From the NCBI GenBank assembly GCA_001942415.1, contig MKJX01000204.1, positions 1-43,668 of the forward strand: a DNA stretch of 43,668 nt, given 5' to 3'. Shown here one piece after another: positions 10,182 to 21,254 of the stretch (positions are counted from its first letter, which is position 1; each line of letters starts with the position of its first letter). A model generated the notes under the pieces. The model saw nothing but the letters and a program-made list of their open reading frames with translations. It searched no databases and had not been told where the DNA came from. Origin of the DNA: Pseudonocardia sp. CNS-139. Lineage in GTDB: Bacteria > Actinomycetota > Actinomycetes > Mycobacteriales > Pseudonocardiaceae. The position numbers and the translations under genes were made by a program.

Positions 10182-10187
10182 ATTATG
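10182..10187 (-). promoter_or_regulatory. -10 element CATAAT for the flippase operon
   Basis: CATAAT on the minus strand differs from TATAAT by one base. Its expected start of transcription falls about 5 bases before the TTG at 10170, giving a very short or absent leader. No clear -35 was found. Confidence 0.5.
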
Positions 10188-10603
10188 CAGTCGACATTGG
10201 CCCATCCGGGCCAAGGGCCGCCGTGGCACGCCACTCCGCAACCAGCTCGTGACATGCCCCGTGACACCGCTGCGCACTACACGACCAGCACCTGGCCTGT
10301 TACCCGCACCGGCCACGGTCATCACGCCGACGACCGCTCCCACCGGATCGGATGGCCCCGACGACACCGCAACGACCGGCGAGAACACGGATGGCACATG
10401 CTCCTGTACCGGATCGGCGCAGACAAGGTCCCGAACGGCCCACGACCGGCACGACCCTGAGCTGAATGTGCGGAGTTCACCCGACCGAGTGAGCACCGGG
10501 TGCGCAGCAACGCCGACCGTTGCCAGAACGTGCCATTCCTGCAACAACACGAGCGCCCGCCCTCGACGGGATACGGCAACCAGTCCTGACAGCATGGCCT
10601 GTT
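10188..10603. other. 416-bp intergenic region between divergent flippase and emb2
   Basis: I see no convincing gene. Open frames here lack codon bias or known motifs. The base composition is lower in GC than the flanking genes, and the region should carry the promoters of both divergent operons. A loose inverted repeat CACCCG...CGGGTG lies around 10478-10502. No RNA gene was recognised. Confidence 0.5.
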
Positions 10604-13600
10604 GTGACTGACGTGTCCGACGCCGTGCGGGCGGACGTGCCGGCGCCGGACGAGGGCCGCCGCTGGTGGCGGAGGCGGCCCGCGCTCCGGCTGCCGGAGC
10701 TGCCCGCCGACCGGCGCGGCCGGCGCGCCGGCCTGTACGCCGGGCTCTCCGCGCTGGTCGCCGTGGTGTGCGCCGCGCTCCTGCCGTTCGCCCCGGTCTC
10801 GGTGAACCAGCCGACGGTGAGCTGGCCCCTCGACCCGGAGCGCCCGCAGTCCACGCTGCTCACGCTCACCGCGTACCGGCCGCTGGCCATGGACATCCGG
10901 TTCACCTGCGACGCCGTGCGCGCCGCGCAGGCGGGTGGCGGGGTCGTGGTGTCGACGGCCGCGCCCGCGATGCCGACGGCCGGCGCCGTCGGGCTGATCG
11001 CCACCGCGCGCGACGGGCGCCTGCAGGTCCGCGGCATGGACGAGCTGCTGGTCGACGAGCGCATCCCGGACGGGCCGTGCGAGTACCGGATCACCGGCGC
11101 GAGCAGCGGCCTGCCCAGCTTCGTCCGCGAGGAGCCGGACCCGGCCGACCTCGACGCGCCGAACCCGGCCGCGTTCGCCGGGCCGGACAACGCGCACGTC
11201 ACCGTCACCCGCGACGGCCGCGTGCTGGAGAGCGGCCCGTTCGAGCAGCTCCCGGACGTCGACGTGCTCGCGACGGACGTGCGCGGGCTGCCGGGCGGCG
11301 GGCTGTCCGTGCAGCTGCGCCTGGACGACGAGTTCACCAGCAGCCCCACCGTGCTCAAGAGCGTGCTCATCTGGCTGACCGTGTTCGCGCTGCTCGGGAC
11401 GGTGCTCCTGCTGGCGAACGTGGCCCGGCTGACGCCGCGCGTGCCGATGGTCTGGCGGTTCGCCTGGCCGCGGGTGGTGGACCTGCTCGTGCCCGCGGTG
11501 ATCGTGCTCTGGATCTTCGTGGCCCCGGCCACCGACGACGACGGCTACTACGCGGCGATGGCGCGCAACTCGGCGCTCTCGGGCGAGGTCGGCAACTACT
11601 ACCAGCTCTACGACCAGAACTTCACCCCGTTCACGTGGTTCTACCAGGCGCTGGGCTGGTGGCAGGAGCTCGCCGGGAACTCCGCCGTGCAGCAGCGGGT
11701 GCCGGCCGCGGTGTTCGGGATCGTCACGTTCTACGCGCTGCGGCACGTCGCCGCGATCGCGCTGCGCGAGTGGGCGCCGGACGCGCGTGCGTTGAGGATG
11801 CTGGCGCACGCCGTGCTCGCGGTGGTGTTCCTGGCCTGGTGGATCCCGCAGGACATGGGCGTGCGGCCGGAGACCGTGGTGGCGCTCTGCGGGGCGTTCA
11901 CGCTGCTCACCGTGCTGGTCGCGGCGCGCCGGTCGCAGCCGGTGCTGGCGTGGCTGGCGTTCGCGTTCGCCGGGCTCGGGTTCTCCGCGCACCCCACCGG
12001 CTTCACGCTGCTCGCGCCCCTGCTCGCCGGGCTGCCGCTGCTCTGGCCGGTGGTGCGGGTGCCGGGCGACCGCCTCGGCACGGCCGTGCGCGCGTTCGCC
12101 GTCGCGTCCGGGAGCATGGTCGCGCCGCTGCTGGCCTTCGCCGACGGCGCGCTGCGCGACTTCTTCCGCGGGCAGGCGCTCTTCCTGTCGCTGCAGGGCC
12201 AGGACAACTGGACCACGGAGATCACCCGCTACCAGTTCCTGCTCTCGCAGATCCCGATGGGCAACTTCGCCAAGCGCGGCGTGATCCTCGTCTGCCTGGT
12301 GGCGCTGGTGTGGTTCGCGGCGCTCGCGGTGGCGGCGCGGGCCCGCCGGGTGCCGCTGCCACCCCGCTCTGGTACGCCGGGGCGACCACGGCGCTGGCCT
12401 TCGCGGCGCTGTGGCTCACCCCGTCCAAGTGGACCCACCACTTCGGCTCGCTCGCCGGCGCCGGGCCGGTGTTCCTGGCGTTGTTCCTGGTCATGGCCGT
12501 GCCGCTGACCCGGGCTGCGCTGGGTGAGGGCAAGCTCCCGTACGGCGTGCTGGCCGCGGCCGGGGTGTCGTTCGCCGCCGTGCTCGCGCTGGGCTGGCAC
12601 GGGCCGAACGCCTGGCCGTACGCGTGGCTGGAGGGGCTGCGCCGGGGCAACCTGCCGCCCGCGGTCATGGACGTCCCGTTCGACCGGGTGCCGCTGTGGC
12701 TCGGGCTGATGGCCGCGGCCGCGGCACTGCTGGTGTTCGCGGCGAAGCTCTCGCGCAGCGGATCGCTCCGGCTCGCGGCCCTCACCGGCGTGCCGGTGGT
12801 CGTGGTGCTGTCGCTGCTGGGCACCACCGGATACACGGTCGGGGCGTTCACCGAGGCCGCCGCCGCGGACGTGCCACGTGAGTCGGTCTGGGCGCGCAGC
12901 CTCGCCGACCCGGCCGGCGCCGGCTGCGGCCCGGCCGGCGTGGTGCAGGTGCTCGACCCGGCCACCGCGCGCACGCTCCCGCCCGCGGACGGGCTGCCGC
13001 TGCCACCCCCGTCCACCGGGTTCGTGCCCGACGCCGGGTACTACCCGGGCAACCAGCCGCAGGGCCCGGCCGCCAACCAGGTGTGGGGCAGCCTCGTCGC
13101 GCTGGACGCCCGCGGCCCCGAGCGCAACGACGGCCAGATGAGCACCGTCTGGTACACGCTCCCGGGGGGGCTCCGCGGCGGCGCCGCCGTCACCGTGCTC
13201 GCGGCCGGGACGCTGTCCCGGGGCAACGCGCTGACCGCCGTCTACGGGCGGCGGATCGGGCAGGGCGGCGTCTCGGTGATCGAGGAGGACCCGGACACCG
13301 AGGACGTCGCGGAGCGGCAGCAGCTCACCGACGACGCGAGCGACACGTCGTGGCGGACCTTCATCCTCGAACCGCCACCCGGCGCCGACGTCGTGCGGCT
13401 GGACGCCGTCGACGGCTCCGGCGGCATCGGCGGCTGGCTCGCGTTCAGCGCGCCCGCCGTCACCCGGCCGGTGCCGCTCTCGACGTACCTGCCGGCGAAC
13501 GCGCCGGTCGCGGTGGGCTGGCAGCTCGCGTTCGGCTACCCGTGCCAGCGCCAGCCGCGGATCCTCGACGGCATCACCGAGCCCCCGCGGTTCGCGGTGC

Positions 13601-13845
13601 TGTGGGGCGAGGACAAGCTCGACGGCATCCGGGAGAACACCTGGCTGCCGATCCGCGGCGGGGCGTTCGGGCAGGTCCCGCGGACGCAGTCGATCCAGCA
13701 GCTCGCGGTGGTGCCGGGCGTCGACCCGAACATCCAGGTCTACGCGCTGCGGTCCGGGTTCGCGCGCGCCGCGTACACCGTGACGTCCACCTGCCGGACG
13801 GTCGCGGGCGCCTCAACCGACACCGGGACGGGTCCGAACCCGTAG
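10604..13845 (+). CDS. Arabinosyltransferase of the Emb family (GT53), second copy
   Basis: About 1080 aa membrane arabinosyltransferase. The catalytic motif reads ATDDDGYYAAMARNSAL (Asp run at about residues 311-313), then GNYYQLYDQNFTPFTWFYQA. This is a different variant from copies 1 and 3 (VDDGYI...FYELY) and recalls corynebacterial Emb more than them. The later family motif is TPSKWTHHFG. The C-terminal carbohydrate-binding-like domain includes AFGYPCQRQPRILDGI. One base is missing near 12355-12362 (VPLP continued by TPLWYAGATTALAF). GTG 10604 is the best candidate start (MTDVSDAVRADVPAP), but no Shine-Dalgarno or clean -10 supports it. The third emb follows after 18 bp. Confidence 0.92.
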
Positions 13846-13850
13846 GCCCT

Positions 13851-13856
13851 TAGGGT
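13851..13856 (+). promoter_or_regulatory. -10 element TAGGGT for leaderless emb3
   Basis: TAGGGT begins 6 bases after the emb2 stop and is followed by 7 bases and GTG 13864. It is an internal promoter in an 18-bp gap, so emb3 may have its own leaderless transcript besides read-through from emb2. Confidence 0.55.
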
Positions 13857-13863
13857 GACGCGC

Positions 13864-16766
13864 GTGTACTCGCCCGCACGGTCGGCTCGTGGCCCGCGGC
13901 GGGCGGTGTTGCTGCTCGGGCTGCTCGCCGCGCTCGCCGCGGTGGCCTTCCCGTTCGCGCCGGTGCAGCAGCCGCTGGTCACGTACTCCTGGACCGGCGG
14001 GAACGGGCCCGCGGCGCTGCCGCTGATGCCCTACCAGCCGCTCGCGCTGACCGCGCAGGTGAGCTGCGCGGCGACGTTCCGGAGCGGGCCGGTGCTGCTC
14101 GCCACCGTGCCCCCGCGCCCGGACCCGGCGGCGACCCGCTCTACGGGCTGACCGTGACCATGACCGATCCCGACACGGTCGCGATCGCCACCGCGGGCGT
14201 CGACCTCGGGACCGTCGACCTGCCGGACGGGCCGTGCCTGCTGACCGTCGAGAGCACCCCGGACCGCACGGCCGTGCTGCTCGACGGCCGGCCCGTGCTG
14301 ACCCGCGACGGCGACGTGCGCCCCGACGTGGCCGCGCTGGTGTCCGACTCACCCGGCGGCGTGACCGTGGACCTCACCGCCGACACCCGGTTCCAGACCA
14401 CGACCACGCCGCTCAAGGCCGGGATCGCGGTGGTCGGCGTGCTGGCCCTGCTCGGCATGTTCGTGGCGCTCGCCCGCGCCGACCGGGCCGCCGTCCCCCG
14501 GTGCGTGCGCGCGCTGCCGCGCCGCTGGTGGCTGCCCCGCCCGGTGGACGCCGTGGTCGTCGCGCTGCTGGGCGTCTGGTGGGCGATCGGCGCGATCACC
14601 GTGGACGACGGCTACATCGCCGGGATCGTGCGCAGCACCGGCGAGAACGGCTTCGTCGGCAACGTCTACCGCTGGCTGAACGCACCAGAGTCGCCGTTCA
14701 GCTGGTTCTACGAGCTGTACCACGCGTGGTCGCTGGTCTCGCCGTCGACGGCGTGGATGCGGCTGCCGGCCACCCTGCTGGGCCTGCTGTGCTGGTGGCT
14801 GCTCTCCCGGCTCGTGCTGCCCCGGCTCGGCCCGTTCGCGGCGCGGCGGTGGGTGCCGTGGGCCGCCGCGCTCGCGTTCGGGACCTGGTGGATCCCGTTC
14901 AACCTGGGCCTGCGCCCGGAGCCGTGGGTGGCGGTCGGCGCGCTCGGCGTGTTCCTCGCCGTCGAGCGCGCGCTCGCCACCCGGCGGGTGTTCCCGCTGG
15001 TCCTGGGCCTGCTGGTGGCCGGGGCGACCACCGCGATCACGCCCGGCGGGCTGCTCGCGTTCACCCCGTTCGTCGCCGCGGGCGTCCCGGTGCTGCGGCT
15101 GCTGCGGGCCCGGCGCGACCTGCACACCCTGCCCGTGGTCGTGGCCCTCGTCGCCGCGCCGGCGGCCGCCGCGTTCCTGATGGTCTACGACCAGAGCCTC
15201 GGCGGGATGCTGGAGGCCACCCGGGTGCGCACGGCCATCGGCGGCGGCCAGCCCTGGTACGAGGAGTACGCGCGCTACGCCGCGCTGCTGGAGCCGGGCT
15301 CGTTCCAGGGCGCGATCGGGCGGCGGGCCGCCGTGCTGGTCACGCTGCTCGCGGCCGTCGGGGTGCTCTTCCTGCTGCGCCGCACCCCGGGCATCGCGTC
15401 CGGCCCGGCCCGGCGGCTGACCGTCGGGTTCCTGCTGAGCCTCGCCGCGATGACGATCGCCCCCACCAAGTGGACCCAGCACTTCGGCGACGTCGCCGGC
15501 TACGGCGCCGCCGTGCTCGTGCTCGGCGCCGTCGCCTTCTCGGCCGCCGCGCTCCGCACCCGGCCGCGCGCACACGTCGCCGGGCTCGCCGCCGTGACGC
15601 TCGTCGGCGCGCTCGTGCTCGCCGGCTACAACACCTGGCCCTACGTCGGGGCCTGGTTCGCGCCGAGCTTCTCCACCCTCCCGCCGCAGGTCGCGGGCGT
15701 CCCGCTGGCGACGATCCTGGCCGTGGCCGGCGGGCTGGTCGTCGCCGCCGTGCTCGTGCGGTGGGCCTGGCAGCGCTCCGGCGGCGCGGTCCCGATCGCC
15801 GTGCCGCGGTGGGTGCCGGGGCCCGCGCCCGTCGCGTCCGTGGTGCTGGCCGCCGTGCTGGCGCTGCAGGTGCTCGGGCTCGCCCGGGTGGCCGTCGAGC
15901 ACCGCGACAGCTACACGCTCGCGTCCGACACGCTCGCGACCCTGCGCGGGCAGCCGTGCGGGCTGCAGGAGGCGCTGTCGGTGGAGACCGACCCGGCCGC
16001 CGGCCTGCTGCCCGTCGACCGCCCGTCCGGGGACGCGCCCGTCGTCCCGGTCGACGTCGGCGGGCGCGACCTGCCCGGCGTCGCCGTCGCGGAGCGGGGC
16101 ACCACGGCGTGGTTCCGGCTCGACCCCGAGCAGCGGTCCGGCGCGCTCCCCGTCGTCGTGACGGCGTCCGGGCAGCTGCAGCCGGGCGACCGGCTGTTCC
16201 TGGAGTTCGGCCGCGGCGACGAGGTGCTGGAGCGGCGCGCGCTCGCGCCGTCCGGACCCGAGCCGCGCGACCTGCGCCAGCCGGCTCCGGCCGACGCCGA
16301 CACCGTGCGCCTCGCCGTCGAGGCGGGCACCCGCGCGACGGCGACCGCGTCGCTGCCGCGGGTGCCGCGGCTGACGCCCATGACGGACCTCCTGCCGCCC
16401 GGGACCAGCGCGATCCTGGACTGGCCGGTCGCGTTCGTGTTCCCGTGCCTCACCCCGGAGCCGCTGCCGCTCGGCACGGCCACGGTGGCGCAGTGGCGCG
16501 TCGCCCCGCCGGCCGACGACCCGTCCGCGGGCATCACCTACACGGCTGGTTTCGGCGGCCCCTTCACCGCGCCGCGGCTGCTCGTCACCGAGGAGCGGAT
16601 GCCGACCTACCTCCGCGGCGACCCCCTTCGTGACGCTGCGCAGCTGTACCGGTGGGTCCCGACCGCCCCCTACCGCACGTTGACGCCCGTCATCGCTGGT
16701 CAGGACGTCGCCGGGTGGACGCGGGACGGTCACGCGCGGGTACCGACGCTGGACCCGGTGGGATGA
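13864..16766 (+). CDS. Arabinosyltransferase of the Emb family (GT53), third copy
   Basis: About 967 aa, shorter than copies 1 and 2, with a short cytoplasmic N-terminus before the first TM (AVLLLGLLAALAAVAFPFAP). The catalytic motif ITVDDGYIAGIVRS (Asp pair at about residues 247-248) is followed by GNVYRWLNAPESPFSWFYEL, close to copy 1. TKWTQHFG replaces KWTHHFG, a one-residue change in the conserved motif. The C-terminal domain ends with FVFPCLTPEPLPLG and a threonine/proline-rich tail. One base is missing near 14115-14135 (PPRPD continued by DPLYGLTVTMTDPDTV). Start GTG 13864 is chosen from the upstream TAGGGT; GTG 13855 overlaps that element. Confidence 0.92.
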
Positions 16767-16832
16767 CCCCCCGGCCGGACGGCGTACCGGGCGTCCGCAC
16801 AATGTCGGCACAAACGTCACCAGGCACGCACC

Positions 16833-18809
16833 ATGAGCACTGACCCCGACCGGAGGACGGCCGCCCGCATGCTTCGCTCACCGGACAGCACGGACACGAG
16901 CCCGGAGTCGGGCCCCGCCCCGGTCGACACCCCGCCCGCCGTGGAGGACGCCGTGGCCCCGCTGCGCGCCGACGGCGCCCCGTCCCGGCTGCTGGCCCAG
17001 CGCGGCCTCTTCTTCGGCCCGACGACGCTGGTGCCCGAGGACCTGTACTCGGTCGTCGAGCGCGGCGCCGCCCGCCGCGAGCGTTCGCGCGTGCGCCTCG
17101 CGCCCGGCTCGAAGGTGCACACCAACACGTACTTCGGCCGGTTCCACGCCACCTACTGGCAGCGCTGGACCGACGCGGGCGAGGTCGAGGTCGACGCCGT
17201 CGTGTCCGGCACCGGCCGGGTGCGGCTGCTCTCCACCGACACCAACAAGGTGTGGCGGATCGTCGCCGCGCAGGACGTCGAGAACGCCGACGGCACCGCG
17301 GTCCGGCTGGTCGCGCGATCGACCGGTTCGTCGACGGCGGCGGCATGTTCCTGGAACTCACCACCGAGCTCGGCGAGATGACCGTCGCGGACGTCCGCTG
17401 GAGCGTCGCGGCCGTCCGCACGCCCGCCCGCACCGACGTCGTCATCTGCACGTACAACCGGGTGGACGACTGCCTCAACACGCTGCAGGCGATGGCCGAC
17501 GACCCGGAGGCGCTCGCCACGATCAGCACCGTGCAGGTCGTCGACCAGGGCAGCGACCCGCTGGAGTCGCGGCCGCGCTTCGCGGACGTGCGCGACGCCC
17601 TCGGCGACCGGCTGCGCTACGTCCGGCAGCGCAACCTCGGCGGCGCGGGCGGCTTCACCCGCGGCCTCTTCGACGCCACCGCGGGCGACCCGGCCGGCCA
17701 CTCCGACGTCCTGCTCATGGACGACGACGTGCTGCTGGAGCCGGAGATCCTCGTCCGGCTCACCGCGTTCGCGGCCAGCACCCGACACCCGACGATCGTC
17801 GGCGGCCAGATGCTCAACCTGCTGCACCCCGCCCACCTGCACATCTCCGCCGAGTACGCGGTGCCGGAGCTGCTCCAGGTGGCGTGCCGGTGCCGGGCGC
17901 GCTGCGCGAGGCGTACCTGCTCGGGATCGACGAGCGCCAGCTCCCGATCAACCAGGAACGCCGCGTCGACACCGAGTACAACGGCTGGTGGTCCTGCCTG
18001 ATCCCCGCCGAGGTCATCCGCACGATCGGCTACCCGCTCCCCCTGTTCTTCCAGTGGGACGACATCGAGTACGGCTACCGGGCCCGCGCGCACGGGTTCC
18101 CCACCGTCGCCCTGCCCGGCGCCGGCGTCTGGCACGCCGACTTCGGGTGGAAGGACTGGGACGAGTGGCACCGGTACTTCAACATGCGCAACGGCTCATC
18201 ACCGCGGCGCTGCACACCGGGTTCTCGGTCCCGCGCGTCACCCGGCACCTCGGAAGGTGCTCTCGCACCACCTGATCGCCATGCAGTACGGGTTCTCCGC
18301 CACGCTGCTGCAGGCGATGGAGGACTTCCTCGACGGCCCCAAGATCCTCGACGACGGGTCGGCCGCGGCCGCGGCGGAGATCCGCCGGATCCGCGCCGGC
18401 TACCCCGAGACCGTCATGCGCCCGATGTCCGAGGCGCCCGCGGACTTCCGCGAGGCCGAGGTCGTGCGGGCCGCCAACGAGCCCGGCAGCGAGCGCCTGA
18501 CCTGGATCAAGCGCGCCGCCTACCTGGTGACCGGCCGCGCCGTCCGGCGCACCGGGTTCGTCCCGGCCGGTGACGCGTACTGGTGGCACGTCTCCACGTT
18601 CGAGCGCGCGTCGTCACCGACACCTCCGAGCAGGGCATCCGCATCCGCACCCGCGACCGGGACCTCGCGCTCCGGCTCGCCCGCCGCGCCGCGAGGACGT
18701 TCGGCCGGTTCGTGCGGGAGGCCCCCGCCGCCGCCCGGGCGACAAGGCGGAGGCCGGGCGGCTGACGAGCCGGGAGAACTGGGCCCGCCTCTACGGCATC
18801 GAGGAGTAG
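16833..18809 (+). CDS. GlfT2-like galactofuranosyltransferase paralogue
   Basis: About 655 aa and built like GlfT2. The N-terminal beta-sandwich has TNTYFGRFHATYWQRWTDAG. The GT-A domain has TDVVICTYNRVDDCLNTLQA, RYVRQRNLGGAGGFTRG and the metal-binding DDD in VLLMDDDVLLEPE. WWSCLIPAEVIRTIGYPLPL follows, then the catalytic region FFQWDDIEYGYRARAHGF and GAGVWHADFGWKDWDEWHR. The frame is broken about six times (near 17315, 17880, 18192, 18253, 18610 and 18740), each repaired by one base, making this the worst-affected gene in the window. It ends TSRENWARLYGIEE, matching the GlfT2 C-terminus. ATG 16833 is used; ATG 16869 lies 11-12 bases after a GGAGG and is an alternative. It probably starts or extends the galactan. 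Confidence 0.88.
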
Positions 18810-18878
18810 CCCTCGCAGCCCGTGGGGCTCCCTCGCAGCCGGTCGACGTGCTGCGAGGGGTCCTCAGGGGCTGCGAGG
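18810..18878. terminator. Nested four-copy hairpin, bidirectional terminator
   Basis: Two direct copies of CCCTCGCAGCC (18810-18820, 18830-18840) are followed by two inverted copies (18850-18859, 18869-18878). The inner pair makes a 10-bp stem with a 10-base loop, and the outer pair can close around it. The element lies between two convergent galactofuranosyltransferase genes and can stop transcription from both sides. Confidence 0.75.
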
Positions 18879-18892
18879 TCGGTGGTACCCGG

Positions 18893-20916
18893 TCAGGGCT
18901 GGTCGAAGACCTCGCGGGCCCAGGTCTCCCGGCTGGTGAGCTCCGGGAGCGCGGTCTGGTAGCGGTGGCGCAGGTCGGCCCACGCCTTCGCGACCTGGCG
19001 GTGCTGGCTGACCGCCCGCCACAGCATCGAGCGGAACATGCGCGGGTCGCGGCGGCGGAAGGTGACGCCGCGGCCGTCCGGGGTGGCGACGGTGGCCGAG
19101 TCCAGCCGGGACAGCACGAACCACTGCGCCTGCCGGGACGGCACGTTGCGCTGCGGCACCTCGTGGTGCGCGGGGTCGACCGACCGGAAGTTGTTCACCA
19201 GGCTCTGCGCGAGGCCCTTCGCGATGGCGATCTTGCCGGTCGGCGGGTCCGGGAAGACCTGCGCGGTCAGCGCGTCGAGGTGGGAGAGCGGCACCTGGGT
19301 GGCCGAGTCGAGCGGGCGCCCGTCGTCGTACTCGGCGCGCTTGGCCCGCACCTCCGGCAGCGCGGTCGGCAGCTTCGGGAAGAGCGCGTCGGGGCCGGCG
19401 AGGAAGTCGCGCATCGCCATCTCCTGCAGCGCGACGGCCGAGTACTCCATGAGCAGCAGGTGCCGCAGGGTGCGCTTGAGCGAGTCGCGCAGCAGCGCCG
19501 TGGGGTTCACCGGGCCGTGCAGCGCGGCCGCGACGAGCCGGTTGCGGTAGTGGAAGTACGCCTGCCAGTCGCTGGTGTCGTCCTTCTCCAGGAACGACAT
19601 GTGCCAGATCGCGATGCCCGGCACGGTGGCGGTGCGGTAGCCGCGGCCGCGGGCGCGCAGCCCGTACTCGGCGTCGTCCCACTTGATGAACAGCGGCAGC
19701 GGCAGCCCGAGGTCCTCCGCGACGGCGCGCGGGATCAGGCACATCCACCAGGCGTTGTAGTCGACGTCGGTGCGCCTGTGCAGCCACGGCGTCTGGCGCA
19801 GCGACTGCTCGGCCAGGTCGTGGTGCGGCTCGGTGCCCGGGGCGTTGCGCCACAGGAACGTGCCGCGGTCGACGACCTCGCCCATCGTCGAGAGCTGGGA
19901 GCGGGCCTGCAGCGAGAGCATCTGCCCGCCGACGAGCATGGGCTCGCGCGCGAACCGGGAGAACGCGACGGCCCGCAGGATCGAGTCGGGCTCCAGCAGG
20001 ATGTCGTCGTCCATGTAGAGGATCTGCTCGCAGTCGGTGGCGAGCGCCTCGTACATGATCCGCGCGTAGCCCCCGGAGCCGCCGAGGTTGGGCTGGTCGA
20101 TCAGCGTGAGCCTGTCGCCGAGCACGGCCGCGGCCTGCTCGAACCCGGCCTGGTCGCGCACCTTCCTCGTGCCCTGGTCCGGCACGATCACCGCGGTGAC
20201 CGCGGCCAGCACGAGCGGGTCCTCGCCGATCGCGGTCAGCGTCGCGACGGCGTCGGCCGGCCGGTTGAACGTCGGCGTGCCGATCGCGACGGCCGCCCGG
20301 CCGGCCGGCTCCTCCGCGGCGTACCAGCGCCGGCGTGCAGCGTCAGCTCGGTCTCGTCGGTGGTGAGGTCGAACCAGTACCAACCGCCGTCCTCGAACGG
20401 GTGCAGGTCGAGCCGCATGTCCAGCTCGTGCCGGCCGGGGCCGGGCAGCACCTCGCCGCGCTCGAAGATCTGCGAGCCGTCGGCCTTGGTGCGGTAGACG
20501 TCGACGCGCCCGGTGCCCTCCAGCGTGAGCCGCAGGTGCACCTCGGTGAGCCGGGTCCAGCGCCGCCAGTAGCTCGCGGCGAACCCGTTGAAGTACGCCC
20601 CGAACGACACCTCGCTCTGCGCCGGCACGACCGCCGACGTCCGCGACGTGACGCGCAGCCGCCGCGCGCTCATCGACGAGCCGACGAGCTCGACCTTCGG
20701 CGCGGGCGGGGCACCGACCGGCACCGGCGCGGTGGTCATGCGGATGGCGGTGCGCTCGTCCATGTAGAGCGAGCGGACGCGCATCGGGTCGCCGGAGCGC
20801 GGGAGGATCACGCGCTGCAGGAGGCTGCGGCCGGCCGGCGACGGCTCGCCGGTGCGCGGCGACGGCGACGGGCGGGTCGGCGTCTCGGAGATCGTCATGG
20901 GCTGGTCCTGTGTCAT
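18893..20916 (-). CDS. glfT2: Galactofuranosyltransferase GlfT2
   Basis: Polymerises galactan by adding alternating beta-1,5/1,6 galactofuranose from UDP-Galf on the cytoplasmic face. It matches M. tuberculosis GlfT2 along its whole length: SLLQRVILPRSGDPMRVRSL, EVSFGAYFNGFAASYWRRW, GRVDVYRTKADG, FEDGGWYWFDLTTD, VIVPDQGTRKVRD, PNLGGSGGYARIMYEAL, ILYMDDDILLEPDSILR (DDD metal site), VDYNAWWMCLIPR, FIKWDDAEYGLRARG and AIWHMSFLEKDD (catalytic Asp and His regions). One base is missing near 20325-20345. ATG 20916 is used; ATG 20900, 7 bases after AGGA, may be the true start. It is convergent with its paralogue. Confidence 0.95.
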
Positions 20917-20968
20917 CAGTCGCCGTCAAAGTGGCCAGGTCGGCGCGTCCGTGCGCGTACGGGGGCCG

Positions 20969-20974
20969 AGGGTA
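20969..20974 (-). promoter_or_regulatory. -10 element TACCCT upstream of glfT2
   Basis: TACCCT on the minus strand, the same hexamer used by emb1 and glf, lies about 52 bases before ATG 20916. Unlike those two genes, it would leave a 5' leader of roughly 45-60 bases. Confidence 0.45.
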
Positions 20975-21090
20975 GCGACGCCCGGCCCGTCCCCCGATCG
21001 GTGGGGCCCGGGGTCGGGGGTCGTCGCCCGGGCACCGAGTGTGACCGTTCCCGCTGTTCCGGCGGGTGGTGTTCTGCGAGGATCGAGCCG

Positions 21091-21195
21091 ATGTCCCGGA
21101 CGCCGTCGCAGGCCGCAACGCTGCGCGCGCGCCGCCACGTCGACCTCCGTCGGCAGGCCAGCGCGCTCTGTGGCGTGCCCGTCGCGCGCGCCTGA
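21091..21195 (+). CDS. Short leader peptide of the RRHVDLxRQASALC type
   Basis: 34-codon frame, MSRTPSQAATLRARRHVDLR then RQASALCGVPVARA. The core RRHVDLRRQASALC matches the small actinobacterial leader peptides often found before sulfur-acquisition genes, generally annotated as putative leader peptides. GAGGAT, a weak NANNNT -10, lies 7 bases before the ATG, so it may be translated from a leaderless mRNA. A hairpin directly abuts its stop codon, and the ROK regulator begins 59 bases downstream. The role as a regulatory uORF is inferred from these features and from its position next to a sulfonate-type operon. Confidence 0.65.
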   Translation: MSRTPSQAATLRARRHVDLRRQASALCGVPVARA

Positions 21196-21211
21196 CCCGG
21201 CACGGGCCGGG
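21196..21211 (+). terminator. Hairpin abutting the leader-peptide stop, attenuator candidate
   Basis: CCCGGC ACGG GCCGGG forms a perfect 6-bp GC stem with a 4-base loop, starting at the base after the leader's TGA. A ribosome stalled in or leaving the leader would change its folding. No U-run follows, so it may act by pausing or by Rho. Confidence 0.45.
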
Positions 21212-21254
21212 CTGCGCCACCGCCGCCCCGTACCGCCGACGGCTGGGACGCCCG

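Noticed and set aside
10167..10595. Minus-strand frame of about 142 codons in the gap between the flippase and emb2
   Set aside because: No codon-position bias, no recognisable motif and no start signal. It is better explained as promoter DNA.
16833..18809. Programmed frameshifting in the GlfT2-like gene
   Set aside because: Six breaks in one gene, each a lost base with no slippery site or pseudoknot, and the same kind of break in many neighbours, point to sequence error.
18257..20497. Plus-strand frame running through the convergent glfT2 gene
   Set aside because: Only its first part is real (the GlfT2-like paralogue). Beyond about 18610 it is an antisense shadow of glfT2 and crosses the terminator.
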